Below are positions 1-13,100 of a stretch of DNA of 64,000 nt, piece by piece (position 1 is the first letter of the stretch; each line of letters begins with the position of its first letter). Source of the DNA: Helopsaltes ochotensis (Eukaryota; Chordata; Aves; Passeriformes; Locustellidae); contig VXBM01000044.1 in assembly GCA_013400155.1 (NCBI GenBank), positions 1,978,794 to 2,042,793 of the forward strand. Reading direction: 5' to 3'. A program made the position numbers and the translations under genes. Under the pieces are notes generated by a model. It had not been told where the DNA came from and searched no databases. It saw only the letters and a program-made list of their open reading frames with translations.

Positions 1-45
1 GAGGAGAGGAGAGGAGAGGAGAGGAGAGGAGAGGAGAGGAGAGGA
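1..45. repeat. (GAGGA)n microsatellite, cut by window edge
   Basis: Nine perfect copies of the 5-base unit GAGGA open the window, so the true left end of the array is not visible. The tract is all-purine on the + strand and could in principle form triplex DNA. It is an ordinary pentanucleotide microsatellite and no function is implied. Confidence 0.95.
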
Positions 46-3000
46 ATGTCCTCCAGCAGGCTTTGAGTTCTAGAGGAATAAGCTCACACTAGTCTTTTGG
101 CTGCCTGGATTACATCTGCAGCTGTTCATGTGCTCTCTTTTTTATATGTCTTCTTGCTGGCTTTGGTAGTCATATTCAGAAAACCAATGTATTTTTCTTT
201 TCTTAAAATGCCTGTTAAAAGTGGATATTGCAGTCATGAAAGCTGTTAAGTAAGCATGCCGAGACACCTGGGAGACATACATAGGATAGTAATATTTTCT
301 GTGTTTCACTACCCATATCTTTCCAACTCAACCTGGAGTAAACAACTCAAATAGGAAAAGGAAGCTTCATTTTCCACAGTCCCTTAGGTCTTGGCTTCCC
401 CAACAAGTAAGTCATATTAACATCTTCTCTGATGATGACTTAGGTGATGCAAAGACGCCTTTGCTGAGAATGGAACTGAAACTACATCTTCATTTCATAC
501 AACCCATAAAAACATTATATAGGTCACCATTAGCAAGGTTTTAATTGGAGGCCAACATAATTTTCCTGAGCTTCTCATAGTTCTTTGAACTTGCACTTTT
601 TTTACCAGTCGTGTACCCATCTTGGAGTAGTCTGCACTGCACAACAGGAATGTGTTTGCATGTTTGCAACTGACTTTAAAATACCTTGCTGGTATAGCTG
701 TTGGCAGCAGCTTGCTCTACCTTCCTTAATCGTTTTCTTGTATATTCGCGTAACCTGAGACATGCAGGGAGGTTTTCGGTTTCATTCGTGTTTTACCTAA
801 AATTCTTTCCTTTGGTTGTTACAAGTCATGTCAGATGTATCAACATGGAGTTTCTCTTCTGCATTACCCTCTCTTAAAAGGCGAACGCCTGTGCACAAAC
901 GCACACAGAGAAGCTGCGGAAAATCAATTGATATAACTTAAATACTGGGAGTGTACAAAAACATTAACCACAATTCATCATTCAAAATGTATTAGCAAAT
1001 GAGAGCCATGGGGAGAGCTGACATAAGCAATCTGCCCAACATACAAAGCGTTAATTTTCTGGAAATGCCCCATTTGTGCTGACTATAACTACCTAACCCT
1101 AAAAACATTCATAGACAATATTTTAAACAACTATTCATAAGAGTAACAACTCTGACACTGGGTGTTGTCTGAGAATTAATGACTGCACACAATTAATGGC
1201 CCTCAACTGCGTTTGAACCATTAGTTCCTCTCAGTTAGTCATTAGTCCCTATGTACAGTTCTCAAACTCCTGTTGTCCATTCAGTATTGGACCAGATGAA
1301 AATGCATAGTCTCCAAACACTGAAAAATCTTGTAGCAATGTAAACTTTCATCAACTCTACTCCTTGATAAGGTTTGCGTTAGGGAAATTTCTATGTTGAA
1401 TTTGGTCCTAAATTATATTTTTTACATATCTTTTGATTCCCACAATTAATTACTGCACAGCACCATAGGGAAAGAAGACTTCCATATGCTGGAATAATGA
1501 GAAGCCTCCAAGAAATGTGACTAATAGAGGAAATATGCAGCTTAAGCAGTGAATTAATAATTTATGTGAATTGCAAACAAGAGTTTGCATATGGTGCAAG
1601 TATGATTACAGATGAAGCTGTTAATGCAAATAAAAGGATCTGAGAAATAGTTGCGCAGCTCAGGACCCAACTCCCTTTAAGATCAGGTCATAATAACTCT
1701 TATGACTTGGAAAATGCTGGGCTTGGTTACACAGAATATAAAATCTGGGGCTGTGGCTTCGGCTTTAGGGTGTGATTCTGATCTGAAGAGAGACACCTCC
1801 AAAAATATGGCTTGCTCATTTTATGAAATCTTCCTAATCCTGTACTCAGAATCATACGTGATAACCTTGGAGACACAAATCCTGTGCTCAAAAGCAAGAG
1901 TAAGTAATGCAGGAAGTGGCACTAGGGCTAAGAGTGAGATGGAAGGAGTCACCCACACAGTTCCTTGCTTTGGGACAGAAATGAGTTAAAAGCTGGGATT
2001 TCCCTGTCATGGAAAATATTGTCACTTTGCAAATTGCTCTCCTTCAGAATGAAAACAATTTGAAACTTCCTGTGGAATGGAAATTCTGTTGAAATACTCT
2101 GTAAAAAATGTGTCACAGTACAAACAGAAGGCATCCCGATCTGTAAAGTAAAGGGTTTCTCCCTTGACTTAGACACAGCTGTCCACTTATAAAATAAAAC
2201 ATGAGAATCAGCTCATAGAATATTGACAGCATTGTACATTACACATCCTTTTAGACAACATTGCTACACTACTGAAATGTCAATAACAATGTATTTAAAC
2301 TCCTAAAAATAAATTACTTTTCATAACAGATTTCATTTTCAGATGTTTATAGATTGTCTGGATTTGTTTTCAGGGCAATTTGAAGTCTTGTCAAAATTTT
2401 GGCTTCAGATTAAAAACAATTCTTTTTTAATCCCTTAAAGACCAGTACTTAGAAAAGATAAAGCCATGTCAATCCCGTGCAGAGCTGCAGCGCTGGTACC
2501 TCACGCAAACCAGCACACCCACATTACCGAACAAAGCGCCGTGTATCTGTTTTGAATTGGCTCCCGTCGGGACGTCCATCATAATGGTGTCTGTAAGTCT
2601 GAGAATGTAAAGCTACTTGCTTTGTGGCCAACCTCTAACTACCAATAAGGGTTAGGGAGAAAGTTTCCTTGGAGGCAGTTCATCCCCTAATTGCTTACAC
2701 AGATTTTCTGAAGCCCTTCTCAGATGAAGCTGGCATTAAGTCCTGTCAGAGCCAAAGGTTTAGCCCACAAGGACAGCAGCAACTCCTATACTCCCACAGC
2801 CACGGCTGCTAGTGCTCCAGGGCCCACACTCCAGTGAGAGCTGGGGGCACTGGAGACAGCATTGTTTGCAGGGGGCTTCAGTCAGGGCCAGGTGCCAGTA
2901 GAGGCAAAGCAGAGCTTTGTCAAGGGTGGCAGTTGTCTAGTGACAGCAAAAAAGGCTCTGCAGCTTCCTCAGTCTGTTGGAGGCCTTGCTCCTTGCCTTG

Positions 3001-3351
3001 TCGCTATGATCTCTGGCAGGGATGAGCAGGAGAGCAGAGTTGTTGAGTTTAGGGCCTCTTCCAATGTCAGGATGAGTAATGAGGGCTCTACCCTCAGTCT
3101 TTGTCATACCTCTGCCTGTTGCCCTCCCCTCCAATGACAGAGTCTGACTTCTCATCCAGAGGAAGGCAAAATGCATTTTAGTCTTCTCTGCTGAGAATCC
3201 ATGAGTCCATTCTGATGCAGTCCTTTTACTAAAGAACTAGGACTATGGGAAAGTGAATCTGTGAATAAGGAAAAATAGGGACCTACTATTTGTGAGATGC
3301 AAAATTATTGCACTGAGTGGTTGAGCAATAACCATACCTGCCTGGGGAAGG
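46..3351. other. Unique AT-rich sequence, no gene recognised
   Basis: This stretch has no recognisable coding region or RNA gene. Reading frames here are at most about 95 codons, overlap each other on both strands and show no known motif. The part from about 2750 to 3150 is somewhat richer in G and C than its surroundings but has few CpG dinucleotides, so it does not look like a promoter island. It is best described as intergenic or intronic DNA. Confidence 0.6.
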
Positions 3352-3768
3352 GGAACATACTGAATATATGAGGACTGGCTGAGGTCACTTGGTCTGTTCA
3401 GCCTTGAGAATACTGAGGGGAGCCCTAGCAAGGGCCCTTCACGAGGGGAAGTGTAGGGGCAGACACTGATCTCTTCTCTCTGGTGACCAGGGACAGGACC
3501 CAAGTGAATGGGCTGAAACTGTGTCAGGGGAGGTTTATGTTACATATCAGGAAAAGGTTCTTCACTCAGAGGCTGGGCACTAGAACAGGCTCCCCAGGGA
3601 AGTGGGCGCAGAACCAGCCAGCCAGACTCAAAGAAGCATTTGGACAATGCTCTCAGGCATATGGTGTGACCCTTGGGGCTGTCCTCTGCAGGGCTAAGAG
3701 TTGGACTCAATGATCCTTGTTGGGTCCCTTCCAACTCAGTATATTCCATGATTCTATGATTCTGTGAA
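3352..3768 (+). mobile_element. CR1 LINE fragment, 3' end, 5'-truncated
   Basis: The segment follows the CR1 non-LTR retrotransposon 3' end in order. It has the part that reads as a run about leading a group on the + strand (TTCAGCCTTGAGAA near 3400), the conserved stretch around CTCTGGTGACCAGGGACAGG (3478-3497), the late block around GGACTCAATGATCCTTGTTGGGTCCCTTCCAACTC (key positions 3702-3737), and a terminal ATTCTATG/ATTCTGTG octamer pair at 3751-3766. The copy is 5'-truncated as is usual for CR1, has small internal deletions and stop codons, and cannot encode a working reverse transcriptase. No clear target-site duplication is seen, which is normal for this family. Confidence 0.93.
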
Positions 3769-6719
3769 TATTTCCAGGTGTTTTTGTGCTGGTTTAGACA
3801 GCCCAAGAGTCCTTTGATCCAACTGAAATGGCCAGGCTCCTGCCTGAAAACCCTGGCCCATGCTAACGCAGGGTATCTCAGCTTGGACATGGTTGCCTGG
3901 CTTGCAGACCACAGCTGCCCCACAGCTGGCCAGGTTGGAATATGAGCAGGATGGGCTCAGGTTTCCCTGACTTCAGCTACCCTGGGCATGAGTCTATCAG
4001 ATCTCTGGGACAGCTAAACAAAAGCCCAATGAATACTAGGTGACAAGCCTGTTGTGGACATCTTTTTTCCCTAGTCTTTTATCATGCCTACTGTCTGGAT
4101 TTTTTGTTCCCCTGTCACCAGACACCTTCAAGTTGGATGTGCTGCTCACATAGATCCTAGGTAGGACACAGTCAAACAAATGAAGGTCTTTACTGTGCGG
4201 TTTGCTACTGTCTTCTAAACCCAGTATTTCAAAGCTTTTCACAAACATTATAAAGTTCTACAAAAGTGTCATTTCACAAATGATGAAACTGAAGGATGCA
4301 GATGTTTGAAGATTGATCCAGTGGGAATGAGTGTGAGAATACAGATGTAATTGCCACAGGGTTTGGGTCCTATAGAATCATAGGGAGATGCTGTAACCCC
4401 TTTAGACTGTGATATTAATTCATTTCTATTTGCATATTGGAAAGGTTACTATCATAATACACACTGGGACTACTGCAATAGTACTGTAGTAGTAACTGTT
4501 ATATTACAGTCAATTAATTAAAAAGGCAGCATTCTGGAGATCGGAATGGCAGCCTTTGTTATCACACAGTTTGGGTGACGGTGGTTGAGAATTGGCAGTG
4601 CCAGATGAAGAAGGTTTTCAAAGCTGAATGCCTGAACTGGCAGTAAGTGTATGTAACAAGAAGATAGAAGAAGAAATTCTTTTGCAGTGAGAGAAAGTAA
4701 TTGTTCCTGTGACATCCTTTTTTAAAAAATCTCACCGTGAATGCAGTTAAATACAGTAACTGGCAGCAACATTCAGCATAAGGTCATTCACTGTTTATTA
4801 ACAACAATTCTAACTAATTTAAAGTAAGATCAACCTAAACAAAAAAAATTAATTGCAATCAGTCTGCAAAGTATACTGAAGCATCTGGTAGACTCTCCCT
4901 TCTGAAATATTCATATCTGATTATGAGGCTAGAATTAGTTGTGAGCTCCCCAAAACAAACTGTGTTTTCTGTAATGACAGATCAATATGCATAGAAACTT
5001 ACAAGATGACATGAGAAGACTGCAAAGTAGTATGAAGTATTTCCTTCCTGAACTTTGATATGTAATCAACAAAACAAGGCAAATGTAAAAGATGTGCAAG
5101 GGGAGTGAAATGGTCTCTTTATGGTGATTCTCTGTATAAAAAGGAGAATGTGAGCTCAAGCAACCTCAGTGAGGTGGGGTTAGTGGGCTGGGATTCCGTG
5201 AGCCTGGGGGCATGACGCTACTCGCTGGGAAGTCAGAAGTAAGTAGAAACACTAGTGTTGGAAGTGGTTTCATTCATGTTCAGCTGGCCTATGCACGTGC
5301 AATAAGGAAGAATGTATCAGGAGTATTTCAGCCTAAGAACTGATTTCCAGTGGAGAAAGGAAGCTCTTACCTAGGTATTGTAGAAATGGCTGGGTGGAAA
5401 AAACTTGGAGCTCAAACTGCCCTGCACTGATGCAGGATCAGGTATCCATACACATTACTGACAAGTAATTTTTAACTTGTCGTTATCGACTTCATGTGAA
5501 GGAGATTTAACATTTTTTCAAGGATCTTACTGCAGTCTTTCACATCTTCAACTGAAAGCTGCATTAACACCTTCAACCCAACAGCATGCAAATGCAGAAC
5601 TGCTTTGGGGATCCAAAGTGTAACTGCCTGGACCTGGCCCCACTAGCTCAACTCTTCCCTGGACCATGCTGCACTGTTTCCTGTATTGTAGCCATATGGC
5701 CTAGGACAGACAGAGGAAGAGGCTGGATCTGACCTGCTAGTGCTTCCCCAGAGGCCAAAGGGAGCGAATATGTGACAGCAGAGCCGATCTCAAACAGCTG
5801 CATGCTTTCGGTGCCTGTGAACCCCGCGCAGTGAGCCGCAGAACTGCAGGGGTTTGTGCTCCCAGTGGGACGGGCTGGATGGAAGTTGCCTCTCTGCATG
5901 TGCCTGGCATGGTGCCATAGGCACACATCTCAACCCTGCACAGGAGAGCAAAACTGGGACCTACCCCTGCTACTGCACAGGATACCAGTGCCTCGGGTGA
6001 AAGTAAGGTCAATCAGCCGAATAAAGTTTTCCAAAATATTGGAAAGTTCGAAAAAGCTTATTTGATTACAATGAAGTCCATTCAGCTCTGAAATTATCTC
6101 AGTGTACTAGTTTAAAAAAACAAGTGGAAAATTAAACCCCACTTAAGATAGTCTCTTCCCCCCACCCTCTCCTGCTGAGAGGGACACTAAAGAGATTCTC
6201 AGTTGAGATAAGAACCATTTACTTGAAAAAACTGGGCCCTGCAGTACTGGGGAAGCTGCTCAGTCTGGTGACTGAAGCGGTAGTCCTGACGCGGGGCGTT
6301 CCCTTCCCAAGGGCAGCAGCAGCCGCAGTTACAGCTTGCATCTGTTCAAGGGACCAATCTGTCTTTCCCCACCACCGAGGTAAGACTGACTCCACTTCCC
6401 GCTTCCAGCAGCTCAGCATTTTCTGCTGAAACTGCACTCCCCTGCCATGACATGGGTGGTATGGAATTTAACAGTGCTAGAAAACTCCACCCCTCTTCTT
6501 CTTCTGTACCCAGGACACTCCATTTTCCTCTGCAAATGATCCCAGAATGCACAAATCTGGAAGGCAGGAGACTGAGAGAGTACCATATGTTATGTGAACA
6601 AAATTGTGACTCTATCTTAGATAAAGTTGATGTTGGCTAACGCATCTTTCTCAGAAAGCAAGAAATACATACAGTTCTTCCTTAGCTTGACACATTATGA
6701 GGAGGTTTACTGTAAAACT
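3769..6719. other. Unique sequence between two CR1 copies
   Basis: No gene or RNA was recognised. The interval contains a small 7-bp inverted repeat (GACAAGT / ACTTGTC, about 5459-5480) and a patch of moderately raised GC at about 5600-6000 and 6230-6440. In that second patch there are short overlapping frames on both strands without known motifs. It reads as non-coding DNA. Confidence 0.55.
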
Positions 6720-7121
6720 GCTACTGGAGAGAGTCCAGTGAAGGACTATGTATTAGATGTAGGGCCTGGAGCATGTATCCTATGAGGAAAAGCTGAGAGA
6801 GCTGGGATTGTTAAGCCTGAAGACTAGGCACATGGGGTTCTCATCAGTGTATATGAATATATGATGGGCAGGTGCTGAGAGTATGATACCCAGCTCTTTT
6901 CAATGCTGGCAGGACTAGAGACAGCTGGCACAAACCCTTTGAATGTCAGGAAATACTGTTTCACTGGCACAGTTTGCCCTGAGGTTGTGGAGTCTTGATC
7001 CTTGGAGATATTCAAATGCCATCTGGACATAGTCCTGGACGAGTGGCCCAACCTTGAGCAGGCAGGTTGGAACAGATGACCTTTGGAGATTCCTTCCAAC
7101 CCCAAACGTTCTGTGATTGTC
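6720..7121 (+). mobile_element. CR1 LINE fragment, 3' end, 5'-truncated
   Basis: The left end matches the CR1 block that begins CTGGAGAGAGTCCAG (6725-6737), followed by TATGAGGAAAAGCTGAGAGAGCTGGG (about 6780-6805) and the late block around ACAGATGACCTTTGGAGATTCC (about 7074-7093). It ends at TTCTGTGATTG near 7121. The order of blocks gives + orientation. Substitutions and deletions are frequent, so this is an old copy, and it differs enough from the one at 3352-3768 in its 3' block (the GATGACCTTTGGAGG type, not the ATGATCCTTGTGGG type) to belong to another CR1 subfamily. Confidence 0.93.
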
Positions 7122-10100
7122 TGACCTTGACAAATACATAAAGTCTGTACTCGATACAGAAGGATCTACAACACTGAACAGCATGAAAATATTTTTTTTT
7201 GTTTGATGTGCTGTCTTGTACCTGTTTACTCAGGACTCCATTTGTCTTAGCAACTGATCAAACAACTACACTGACTCCTTACAATGAAAACCTCAAATCC
7301 CAGTGTCATGCCAGAGCCTTGGTATCACATCACACAGTTTAAATCAAAATTTGAAAAAAAGAAGCTGCTACATAAGTAGAAAAGGTGTTTCTTGCATGGA
7401 TACTCAGAACTGACTCAGCATCCTATATGTGGGACTGCCACTCTCTGGAAAGGACCTTCTGAACCATTTTGAAATAGGGGCTGGCATGAAGTGACATAAA
7501 GGCCTTTAGACTTAATTTGAGAGAGAGCACCCTGAGGATCTCTTTTGTTTTCATTCTGTCATTTTACTGTCTCTTGAAGCCTTTTATCAAAATCATATGG
7601 TAGCTGTGATTGTGATAGTTCCATGTTTACTTCCTCTCTCTTTACGTAACTGGTTAGAAAGAGACCTTTAGTAAAGTTACTGTCTTGAGCTGCATAATTT
7701 CTTTGCTATTTCTCTATTATTGAAAATTCTCTTGCCCTGCCTAAATGAAATATTTTCTTAAGTAGAAATTTATTGTGCCAGGATAGTATTTTACTCCTGG
7801 CTGTGACATATTTATACTCTGATGTACAAGCCCACACATATCTTTTTATTGTAAATAATGATTTTCCCAGTTCTCTGTTCCTTAATTTTCTGTGGAATTA
7901 ACAATAACTGTTTTCTGTCACTGTGCATCACTACAGAGGGTACTTCGGCTAGACAACAACTACATGGAGTCTTGAGTTTGGGATCTCCTTCTTACCTAGA
8001 ACTGAGAGGTGTGTGGAAATTAAGGACATGATTTATGCCACTGATGGCTGCTGGTTTTCCTTGCGTGAGCATGCTAGTTTTAAAGGACTTGTGTAGAAAG
8101 TTCACTGCACTCAAAAACAACAAAGATGGATCAGAGTGTATTTTTCCAATGCTATTTTAAACATGTGGTTATGGCTCTGAGAGACAGGGTTTCACCAGCC
8201 ACACCCTTCTCCATTTCCCAGCTTCCTCAAATGGTTCCTCAGTGCTAGGGCAGATTGGCTCCACGTGGAGCCATTGTGCAATCTTACACCATTCCTCACT
8301 CTTCGCCTCTCCATTTTCCTTATCTGTCATGAAAAGTGTTGCTCCAATACAGTCAAGACTTAATCAGAGCATTTTTAATGAAAGGTCCTAAAGTAGGCAT
8401 TGCTATAATCAATTTACAGGTTTCCTACCTATTAAGTGACTGACAATTTCATCTCTAACATATCTGAATTTCACATTGGACAAATCAAAATTTCAGCAAT
8501 ATGTTTATCACTGACAAAGACTGTTGAAGGATACAAAGTTTTGTGGGATTATTTCCTTCTATGATACTTCATTTCTTATATAAATAGACTTTGATGATCC
8601 TGTACCTTGATACGTTTTTTTATTTCATTTGTATCCATAACATGTTGAAAGAACTAGCAAAAACATTATTCTGATAAAAGACTATCTAGACGAACACAGG
8701 GTGTTTGCAATGTTCTCGTGGGATTTAAGCAGAAAATGAAAAGGTTTACCCATGGGGTGTTAGTATATGTCAGCAGAAAATGTAGCGGGGCCTGAAGTTA
8801 GGAATAAATTGCAAGTATGAATACAGAGAGATTTCACTCTTACATTTCCTAATGGCCATTTTACAGTTTTTATTGCCACTGTACCTGCTCATTAATACAC
8901 ATGTTTTAATAGACATTCCTGTGCTACAAGGAAATAATTCTGTTTCATGGATGAGGAGTTAAGAAACAGAGATTAAGCAATTTGTAAGAAGTCACACAGG
9001 AAGCACGTATCTATCCCTACATCTCTTAAATGGCAGTCTGGTGGTGCAACTACAGCAACTACAGCAGCAGCTCTCAGCTTGCAAAAAAAAATTAGTATGA
9101 GTTGTGCTATAGCCCTACATTTGATATTGTATAAGATCAAGATGATTATTAACTTTTAACATATTATTAATGATAGAATGCATAGCCCTATATCTATGAA
9201 GCCTGATTTATCTCTGAAACCTGATCCTTAAGTTCTACCAGTTCTTACAAGAATTGATGCTGCTCAGAACACAGGATTTTACAACAAGGTCTACAAACAC
9301 TGACACATCATTACGGAAATGAATGAATGATATTTGTTCTACTTATGTGATTAAAATTATTTCTTTCCCACCATTGTGAAATGCCATCCTGTAGAAAATT
9401 GCTTAACTCTAACTTAACTCCAGTCCCTAGCTGTGGTTAACGTGTGTTTGTGAGCACCCACTGTGCAGAGAGTCCAGATTACCTCGACCCACAATACCTC
9501 CTATTTCTCTAACACCCTTGAATGTGTTTCAGAAATATGCTGATAGAACAGAAAATGATTGCTATTAAAAGATAATTTTCAATGGCTTTAGACAGATTGT
9601 GTTGCCAAATTCAGTTGAGAAAACACAGTTGCTCATACTGATACAGTTTTTTTCTATTTAGCATGTCTCTTTGATATTATATGAAAATGCTTCTAAAATG
9701 ACACTGGCTATTTTGGAATTTGTGTGGGTCCCCTAACACATCCTTTCTATGGCAGCTAGAAGACCACAATATTCAAGCATGTGGAGTTCTACAGGTGGCA
9801 GTCCCTCTTAAAGCTCCTTCAAAACCTCTAAATCAGGTTTTGGGTTCAGTTTTTTATTTACATACCTAAGAAAACCTACATCTGCATTCTAAGTGGAAAA
9901 AGCAGTACAGCAAAACAAAATTGGAAGTTATTTTTTCTTTTTATCTTTTGGCTAAGTTCTTAAAATTTACTGATGGCAGAATCCAGAGACTAGGGACCTC
10001 TTGACTAAGAAGAAAAAGACCAAAGTCTAGTTGCTGACTAAAATCCTTTGTATGTTGGAGTAATTTGAATTTTTCATTGCCTGTGACTGGGCTGAGATAA

Positions 10101-13100
10101 ACTGGTTGAGGCTTAATCTGGCACAAAGGGCCAGGAATGGTAAACTGATGGGCCTTGATTTTTCCATTTGTTTAATAAAATGCTAAATAGGCTTTGCAAA
10201 GATACACCAGATCCAGGACTTAATGATTCTTATTTTCCACTGGAGAGTCCTTATTTTGGAGGTGATACTTATGGAGCTGCCAGCCCAGAATCATCCTGCA
10301 TCTAATGGAGGGGGAGTGAGAAGAGCTACAATGGACAGCTGAAGCAAAGACATGTAGAAACGAGTTTGATACAGTAGACTAAATACTAATATTTTTTGTC
10401 CAACGCAAGAATGCATTTTAAATTGTGAGAGTTCTATGAAGTCCTCTGGAAAATTGATGAAGAAGTTGTGAGGCTAATCATACATGTGGTGAGAAGGAAA
10501 TTTTGCAGTTTACCAAAACCTCAGGAGTCTCTGGCAAATTTACTTGTTTCTTGCTTCTACCAGACCAAATAAAACTACAGCATGTAGTCAGGTCCTTGAA
10601 ATCTGTCTTTTCCACTGAAAATGGAAATTGGCCCTAAGTAAAAGCCTAGTGATTAGTCAAGAACATAAAATATGTCTTCTCAGATTGGCTGGGTCAAGCA
10701 GGTTCTCTATTTCATCACAGGAGCAGGACACAGTTTAAAAAGGTTGCTCTTGAAGTACTGCAAGCAAGACTGAATAACAGTAGTAAATGAACATACTACA
10801 TGATAAGGGATAATAAGCTGTATCTACATTTTCCACTCTAAAAAATGGAGAAAAAAAAAAGAAGGGTGGTAGCTGGAGAAAGCAATTCAGTGTTTATAAA
10901 ATTCATCCATGTGATCAAAACATGTAGCTAGTATTTCAGCTGCTGCTATAATAATTGATGACTTTAAGTGGGGCTACATTATTATGTAGGTAATTTCTAA
11001 ATTAGCTAGCTTATTCAAACAAATCTTTCCAAAATCTATCAATTAGATTAGCTCAGTGCATCAATCACCAGCATTCAAAATTGTGCTGACTTCAGTTTTT
11101 GTGGTGTCTTCTTTACAGTATTGTTGCCCTTATAAAAATTTTGTCTGTGGTTCTTTCAGATTTCCAAAGTTGGCTGCCTCCAAATTCTTGTAGCAGTGGA
11201 CATTTTGGGTAGTGAGGGATAACAATTTCCAAAACCACATTTAATTTATTTATTACCTCATCCCAGAACTTATTTTACCCTAGGGCACAACCAAAACATA
11301 TGTAACTAATTATCCTGAGAATGTCCACAGCTCCAGTAAGAATGATTTTTTTTTTAATCCTGCTATTTTTCATTCTTCCTGATGTCCATAAAGTCCTACT
11401 GAGACATTTCTGCTGGATAAATTCAGCTTTGAGTTCATGTGCAAATTTGTTTATATTTCAGGATAGTCTATTTCATCTTTTGCTGTTCAAGTAATAATCT
11501 AAATCTTGGCCCACAAACTTTTAAGTCTTTGTCAAGACTTTGGGGATATCAAAAAAGAAAGCCACAAAATGAAGGCACCAGGGCCCAGATTTATTCAGTT
11601 AAATTCAACTAACATCCCCACGGCTGGTGATTCTTCTTGGCTGGACACAGCTGAAGATGCTGGGCTAGCCAGATGAAAACATCAGGCAAGAGAAATAGAT
11701 TGGAATTTAGCCAATACAAATCAGATTTTGTGTATTTGATTTTGATTTAAAAAACAAACCCAAACCATAAAAAACCTCTAAATTCTTCAGGATAGAAAGC
11801 TATCTTATGAGCCTGAAGTTTGTTTAAATGCAGATTTTTTTCACTATCTTCCTTCCAAAAGAGGGAAAGAATACATACAAAATAATTACTGAACTTCAGT
11901 GGAGTCTAGGAGGAATAAATTCAGGCCATTCTGATTAGGACTCTCATACAAAGTGTTTAAAAAATAAAAAAATCAAACCCCAAAGTCTATATTAAAGTTT
12001 GGAAAAACTTTCAGGCAGATGACTGCAAAATATCTCTCTCAGGTATACAGATTTTCTTCATTGCCACAGAACAGACTCTTCCAACTTGCTCATGGGAGTC
12101 AGGAGAGTTGCACATTAAAAGTATGCTGGCCACAGTTAAATGCAGTGTAAAAACCCAAACCTGCTCAGTCTAAATATTAAAAGCAGCTTAATTTTCACAG
12201 AGAGGAATTCCACCTATGCTAATTCATCTTACCAGGAAGACTGGTAAATAAGCCTGAAGCAGCCATTTCACACTGTCTAAAAATTGAACGTGCATAATAA
12301 TATAGAGGAGGTACTTTTGGGTATCATTTGCTTTGCTGAAGATGTGGGAGCTCAACGCATTTAATTTTCAGGCTTTTGACTAAAGACCCTAAAATTCCTG
12401 CCTCAGTGAAGGCAACAGCAGGACTCCCCTGAGTTCAGTGAGCAAGATTAGCCTGACTGGGCTAATAAAGGACAGGCACAACACAGGAGCGGTTTGACTG
12501 CAGCACATGGTGTACCTGACAACAGAAAGTGACTCTACAGCTGAAACACATGGAGTTTCCTGGTAGCCTTGCATGTGGGAGCAAGTTCTCATTGGAACTG
12601 TTTGGTTTTAATCCTGAAAGCAAGGGGTTTAATTATCTGTTGCTCTTCAGTTATAAACTCCCTCATAGTTTGGTTTGTTTATTACTATTACAAGAAATAA
12701 CATAGATGCCTTCTTTTTTAATTAGTCAAATCACAACAGTATGTCTGGTTCCACAGAAGACTTACAAGTCAATGTGCCCCCTGCAATAGTAATCTTCCAG
12801 ACAAACATATTGAAAGCAAGTTTAATGGAAGATATAGAAAAATAAGAACTGCTCCACATTTCTTAACTCATTATGATGCTGAGCTTCTATTTATTGTTTG
12901 CTGGACTTTTGAGGGACAATTTTATTTGGAATGCAAACTACATTTGAGAGATTTTATACAGAACCATGTCCTGCATGGTCTCACTCTGCCTGTGCATGTG
13001 TCATGTGTTTTTCTTGTTGCCCATTGAAGCTAATGAGCATATCCACAAGAGTAAACATAAGATGATAAAAATTTCCCTATTCAGACCCTAACTCACATCT

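Noticed and set aside
2834..3137. Overlapping short frames in a GC-richer patch
   Set aside because: Frames exist on both strands at once, have no motif, and lack splice or promoter context.
4372..4385. ATAGAATCATAG word resembling an inverted CR1 tail
   Set aside because: No other CR1 block is found to its right, so the match is too short to call an element.
7411..7420. TGACTCAGCA, an AP-1/MAF-type site, also at 43173-43182
   Set aside because: Ten-base matches chosen after the fact; no promoter, enhancer mark or clustering supports function.
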